Source: Ignavibacteriales bacterium (lineage in GTDB: Bacteria; Bacteroidota; Ignavibacteria; UBA10030). Taken from it: a stretch of DNA of 8,159 bases. Within the stretch, counting starts at the first letter, position 1, and each line of letters begins with the position of its first letter. Both the position numbers and the translations under genes were made by a program. Shown piece after piece: positions 5,589-8,159 of the stretch. The DNA lies in NCBI GenBank assembly GCA_016207365.1, contig JACQPU010000022.1:1-8159 (forward strand), read 5' to 3'. The notes beneath the pieces are model-generated. The model was not told the DNA's origin. It did no database searches and was given only the letters and a program-made list of their open reading frames with translations.

Positions 5589-7110
5589 CGATGATTTTCC
5601 CCGGATTTAGGATGAAATGAGGATCGAACGTCTCTTTGACGGTTCTGAAGAGGCCGTAGACTTCCGGGCCATAGAGTCGTTCGAGAAATGGCGTGCGAAC
5701 GAAACCGTCCCCGTGCTCGCCCGAAAGCGTTCCGCCCAGAGCAATAGCCAGATCATAGACGTCCGATGCAATCGCGTCCACAATCCTGTATTGCCTCGGG
5801 TCGGTCAAATCAACAAAAGCCGCACAATGGATGTTCCCCGTTGCCGCATGGCCGTATAAGCTGAATCGGATGCCGTTCCGGTCAAGAAGTTCCTTTAGTC
5901 CCTTGACGTATTTCGGGAGGTGCTTGACCGGGACGCATACGTCTTCAATGAACGACGTTTTGTTCTGGAATTTCTCGGAATTGATGGCTTTGCTCGCTTC
6001 CTGCCTTAAGCGCCAGAAGGCTTCCTGTTCGGATGGACGTGTTAGTGGAAGGTATTGTACCGCAGGGATAAGCGCGGCCGACTTTCCCAAATGGATGATC
6101 GATTTCTGCAGATCTTCCAGCACCATTCCCTCGAATTCGACATAGAGCATCACGGAGGCATCAACAGTCAGGAGACGATCTACCGCAGCATCGAAACTCG
6201 CGGCCAACGTAAAGTACGTGCGATCGAGAATCTCGACCGCTGCCGGAGCAAGATCAAGGGCAGACATCGTGGCCTCGACCGCCTGATCGTACGTTTTCAG
6301 ATACAGCAGGGCTCCAAGGCGCATGGGCGGAATTGGGGCAATGGCAAGATCGGCCTCAACCACGACAGCAAGCGTGCCCTCTGATCCAACGATCAATTTT
6401 CGGAAATCCGTGAATGCGGACGCGACGGCATCCTTAAGGTTATATCCGGAGGAATTCTTGGGAACATTCGGAAACGCCCGGCGGATGAGTTCCTTCTTGC
6501 TCTGTAGAGGCGCGGAGAGGGTCTGAACAATTCTGGCGTGAAACGGGCTGATTGCCGGATCCACTGGTTCCTCTGGTTTTCGTATGAGCGTCTGTTCACC
6601 ATTCGACAGTACGACGGTCAGGGAACGGACATGGTCCTTCATGGCGCCGTGGCGAACGCCGTGGGCTCCGGCGGCATTTGTGCCGATCATTCCTCCGATC
6701 GTACACTGACTTGTGCTTGCAGGATCAATGGGGAAGAACTTTCCCTGAGGTTTCAGCGCAGCGTTAAGAGAGTCCAGCACGACTCCGGGTTGCACAGTGA
6801 CGCCATCGTCCGAGATGTTCAGAATTCTTGTCATATACTTCGTGAAGTCGAGAATCAGACCCATTCCGATGGCCTGCCCCGCAAGCCCTGTTGCCGCCCC
6901 ACGGGGTATGAGAGGGATCTCGTGGTTGTAACAGTAACGTACGACTTCGACGACATCTCCACTATGTTTTGGCTGGACAAGACCAAGGGGTGAGACGGAG
7001 TACCAGCATCGATCGCTCGCGTACTGGGCAAGGACTGCCTTGTCAAAAAAACATCGTTCCCCCACGATTGAGCGGATTTCACGTTCCAGGGTTGTGGAGA
7101 ATGTCGCCAT
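5545..7110 (-). CDS. FAD-linked 2-hydroxyacid oxidoreductase, GlcD/YdiJ type
   Basis: This is a 521-residue flavoprotein of the GlcD/D-lactate dehydrogenase superfamily. The N-terminal PCMH-type FAD-binding domain (about 35-260) shows IPRGAATGLAGQAIG (68-82), DPASTSQCTIGGMIGTNAAG (129-148), NSSGYNLKDA (219-228) and LIVGSEGTLAVV (239-250). The FAD-oxidase C-terminal domain has YGHAATGNIH (419-428), where most GlcD proteins have HAGDGN(L)H, then GGTLSGEHGDG (459-469) and FDPHFILNPGKI (495-506). Such enzymes oxidise D-lactate, glycolate or D-2-hydroxyglutarate; the substrate here cannot be read off. The motif style recalls the long YdiJ-type fusions, but no Fe-S half is fused and no GlcE or GlcF gene is adjacent. 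Its ATG follows the aminopeptidase stop by one base with no clear ribosome binding site, so coupling is likely. The last ~14 codons overlap the next gene's signal peptide in another frame. Confidence 0.9.
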   Translation of the reverse strand: MATFSTTLEREIRSIVGERCFFDKAVLAQYASDRCWYSVSPLGLVQPKHSGDVVEVVRYCYNHEIPLIPRGAATGLAGQAIGMGLILDFTKYMTRILNISDDGVTVQPGVVLDSLNAALKPQGKFFPIDPASTSQCTIGGMIGTNAAGAHGVRHGAMKDHVRSLTVVLSNGEQTLIRKPEEPVDPAISPFHARIVQTLSAPLQSKKELIRRAFPNVPKNSSGYNLKDAVASAFTDFRKLIVGSEGTLAVVVEADLAIAPIPPMRLGALLYLKTYDQAVEATMSALDLAPAAVEILDRTYFTLAASFDAAVDRLLTVDASVMLYVEFEGMVLEDLQKSIIHLGKSAALIPAVQYLPLTRPSEQEAFWRLRQEASKAINSEKFQNKTSFIEDVCVPVKHLPKYVKGLKELLDRNGIRFSLYGHAATGNIHCAAFVDLTDPRQYRIVDAIASDVYDLAIALGGTLSGEHGDGFVRTPFLERLYGPEVYGLFRTVKETFDPHFILNPGKIIGDQNSTILHDLNLQ

Positions 7111-7111
7111 G

Positions 7112-8159
7112 TTATTGCCAGTGGGAAAGGAATTCGACCAGCAGGCGGACCCCTACTCCGGAGGCGCCGCGCTGCGTGTAGTCGCCATTCTCTTCCAGCA
7201 TCGCCGTCCCTGCAATATCGAGATGAACCCAGGGGTAATTCCCTATGAATCTCTTCAGAAACCACGCTGCGGTAATTGCCCCGGCCCAACGTCCTCCAAT
7301 GTTCTTGACGTCTGCAACATCGCTCTTGATGAGCTTCTCGTACTCATCGAAGAGAGGGAGCTGCCACACGCGTTCATGCGTCTTTTCACCGGCTTCGCGG
7401 AGCCGCTTCATCAGCCCCTCATCCGTACCCATCATGCCGGTAGCGTAATGACCGAGCGCAACCACGCACGCGCCAGTGAGCGTTGCAAGATCGATCACTG
7501 CCGCGGGTTTGAACCGTTCGGCATACCCAAGCGCGTCGGCAAGGATAAGCCGCCCCTCCGCATCTGTGTTATCGACCTCCGACGTCTTCCCATTGTAATG
7601 GCGAAGAATGTCGCCCGGCCTGAGCGATTGACCGCTGGGCATGTTCTCAACGGCCGGGATCAGTCCCACGACGTGCACAGGAAGCCGGAGTCTTGCGACG
7701 GCCTCCAAAGTGGCAATGACCGCTGCGGCGCCTGACATGTCCATTTTCATTTCAGCCATATTGGCTGACGGCTTGATGGAAATACCACCTGTATCGAACG
7801 TGACGCCCTTTCCGACCAGCACCAGCGTCTTTCCCTTCTTTCCGTATTCCAAGACAATGAATTTTGGCGGTCGGGCACTCCCTTGGGACACGCCGATTAC
7901 TCCACCCATGCCAAGACGCCGGATTGTGGCTTTGTCGTGCACGGTTACCTTGAAACCGAAGCGTTTGCCGGAGTCAACAGCGGCTTTTGCCAGGGTTTCC
8001 GGATAGATCTCGTTCCCTGGGGCGTTTGCGAGGTTTCGTGCAAAGATTGCTGCTTCGGCGATGATGACGGCGCGTTGAACCGCGCGGGAGCCCAGCGTTC
8101 CCCATTTGCGGTCTTCAGTGACAAACGTTAGTTTTTCAGGACTCCTGCTGTTCTCATTC
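7112..8159 (-). CDS. pepA: M17 leucyl aminopeptidase (PepA family), N-terminus beyond window
   Basis: This is a cytosolic metallo-aminopeptidase that removes N-terminal residues from peptides, normally as a hexamer. The frame stays open to the right edge, giving about 348 visible residues; a full protein is near 500, so roughly the N-terminal 150 are missing. An internal GTG at 7942 is not the real start, since ARNLANAPGNEIYPETLA, a standard M17 segment, is encoded further right. Counting from the edge, the catalytic centre is complete: VGKGVTFDTGGISIKPS (Lys117, Asp122 and Lys129), KMDMSGAA (Asp140) and NTDAEGRL (Asp199, Glu201 and Arg203). These correspond to the two-metal site and the catalytic Lys and Arg of the family. 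It is the first visible gene of the minus-strand operon; its TAA is one base from the ATG of the flavoprotein gene. The operon promoter must lie to the right of the window. Confidence 0.95.
   Translation of the reverse strand, partial: NENSRSPEKLTFVTEDRKWGTLGSRAVQRAVIIAEAAIFARNLANAPGNEIYPETLAKAAVDSGKRFGFKVTVHDKATIRRLGMGGVIGVSQGSARPPKFIVLEYGKKGKTLVLVGKGVTFDTGGISIKPSANMAEMKMDMSGAAAVIATLEAVARLRLPVHVVGLIPAVENMPSGQSLRPGDILRHYNGKTSEVDNTDAEGRLILADALGYAERFKPAAVIDLATLTGACVVALGHYATGMMGTDEGLMKRLREAGEKTHERVWQLPLFDEYEKLIKSDVADVKNIGGRWAGAITAAWFLKRFIGNYPWVHLDIAGTAMLEENGDYTQRGASGVGVRLLVEFLSHWQ

Noticed and set aside
7040..7735. 231-codon plus-strand frame opposite pepA and the flavoprotein start
   Set aside because: It spans two confident minus-strand genes, has no family resemblance and no promoter or ribosome binding site; it is a shadow frame.
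1..8159. Search for defence systems, mobile elements, CRISPR arrays, tRNA/rRNA genes and riboswitches
   Set aside because: All coding space is filled by housekeeping-type genes; no repeats arranged in arrays, transposase motifs, att-like duplications or structured RNA signatures were seen.

Overview
This is an ordinary chromosomal stretch from a bacterium of moderate GC content (mid-50s % in most lines I hand-counted). It is densely packed, with almost no intergenic space and no RNA genes, insertion sequences, CRISPR arrays or phage genes. The best taxonomic hint is the exported GWxTD-domain protein at 4191-5588. As I remember it, this family occurs mainly in FCB-type and neighbouring phyla (Ignavibacteria/Chlorobi relatives, Gemmatimonadota, Zixibacteria, Acidobacteriota). 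Together with an Mrp-NifU pair and a stand-alone FtsE-type ATPase, I infer an FCB-group, possibly Ignavibacteria-like, uncultured organism. This is an inference, not an identification.

Left part, plus strand. Positions 1-1118 carry the 3' three quarters of an RtcB-type RNA ligase gene, entering from outside the window. The reading frame is interrupted at 30-32 by an in-frame TAG where the family appears to have leucine. The first ~600 bases of the gene are much richer in GC (about 68%) than the rest (about 57%). A hairpin followed by five T's (1120-1155) probably ends this transcript. An 87-base gap then holds a candidate promoter and a weak Fur-box-like sequence ahead of a two-gene unit, mrp/apbC (1206-2297) and a NifU C-terminal-domain scaffold gene (2294-2530). 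These overlap as ATGA and together form a small iron-sulfur cluster assembly and delivery module.

Right part, minus strand. Five genes are read right to left in one apparent operon: an M17 leucyl aminopeptidase (7112 to the window edge, N-terminus missing), an FAD-linked GlcD/YdiJ-type oxidoreductase (5545-7110), an exported GWxTD protein (4191-5588), pdxA for vitamin B6 synthesis (3205-4194) and an ftsE-like ABC ATPase (2541-3212). Junctions are a 1-base gap and overlaps of 44, 4 and 8 bases, so translational coupling is likely. The products share no obvious pathway: peptide turnover, 2-hydroxyacid oxidation, envelope protein of unknown role, PLP synthesis, division or envelope ABC transporter. 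The operon promoter lies outside the window. The two transcription units converge with only 10 bases between stop codons and no recognisable terminator.

I found no new multi-gene system here. The points most worth checking are the amber codon and the composition step inside rtcB, the possible iron-responsive control of mrp-nifU, and the 44-base dual-coding overlap at the start of the GWxTD gene.
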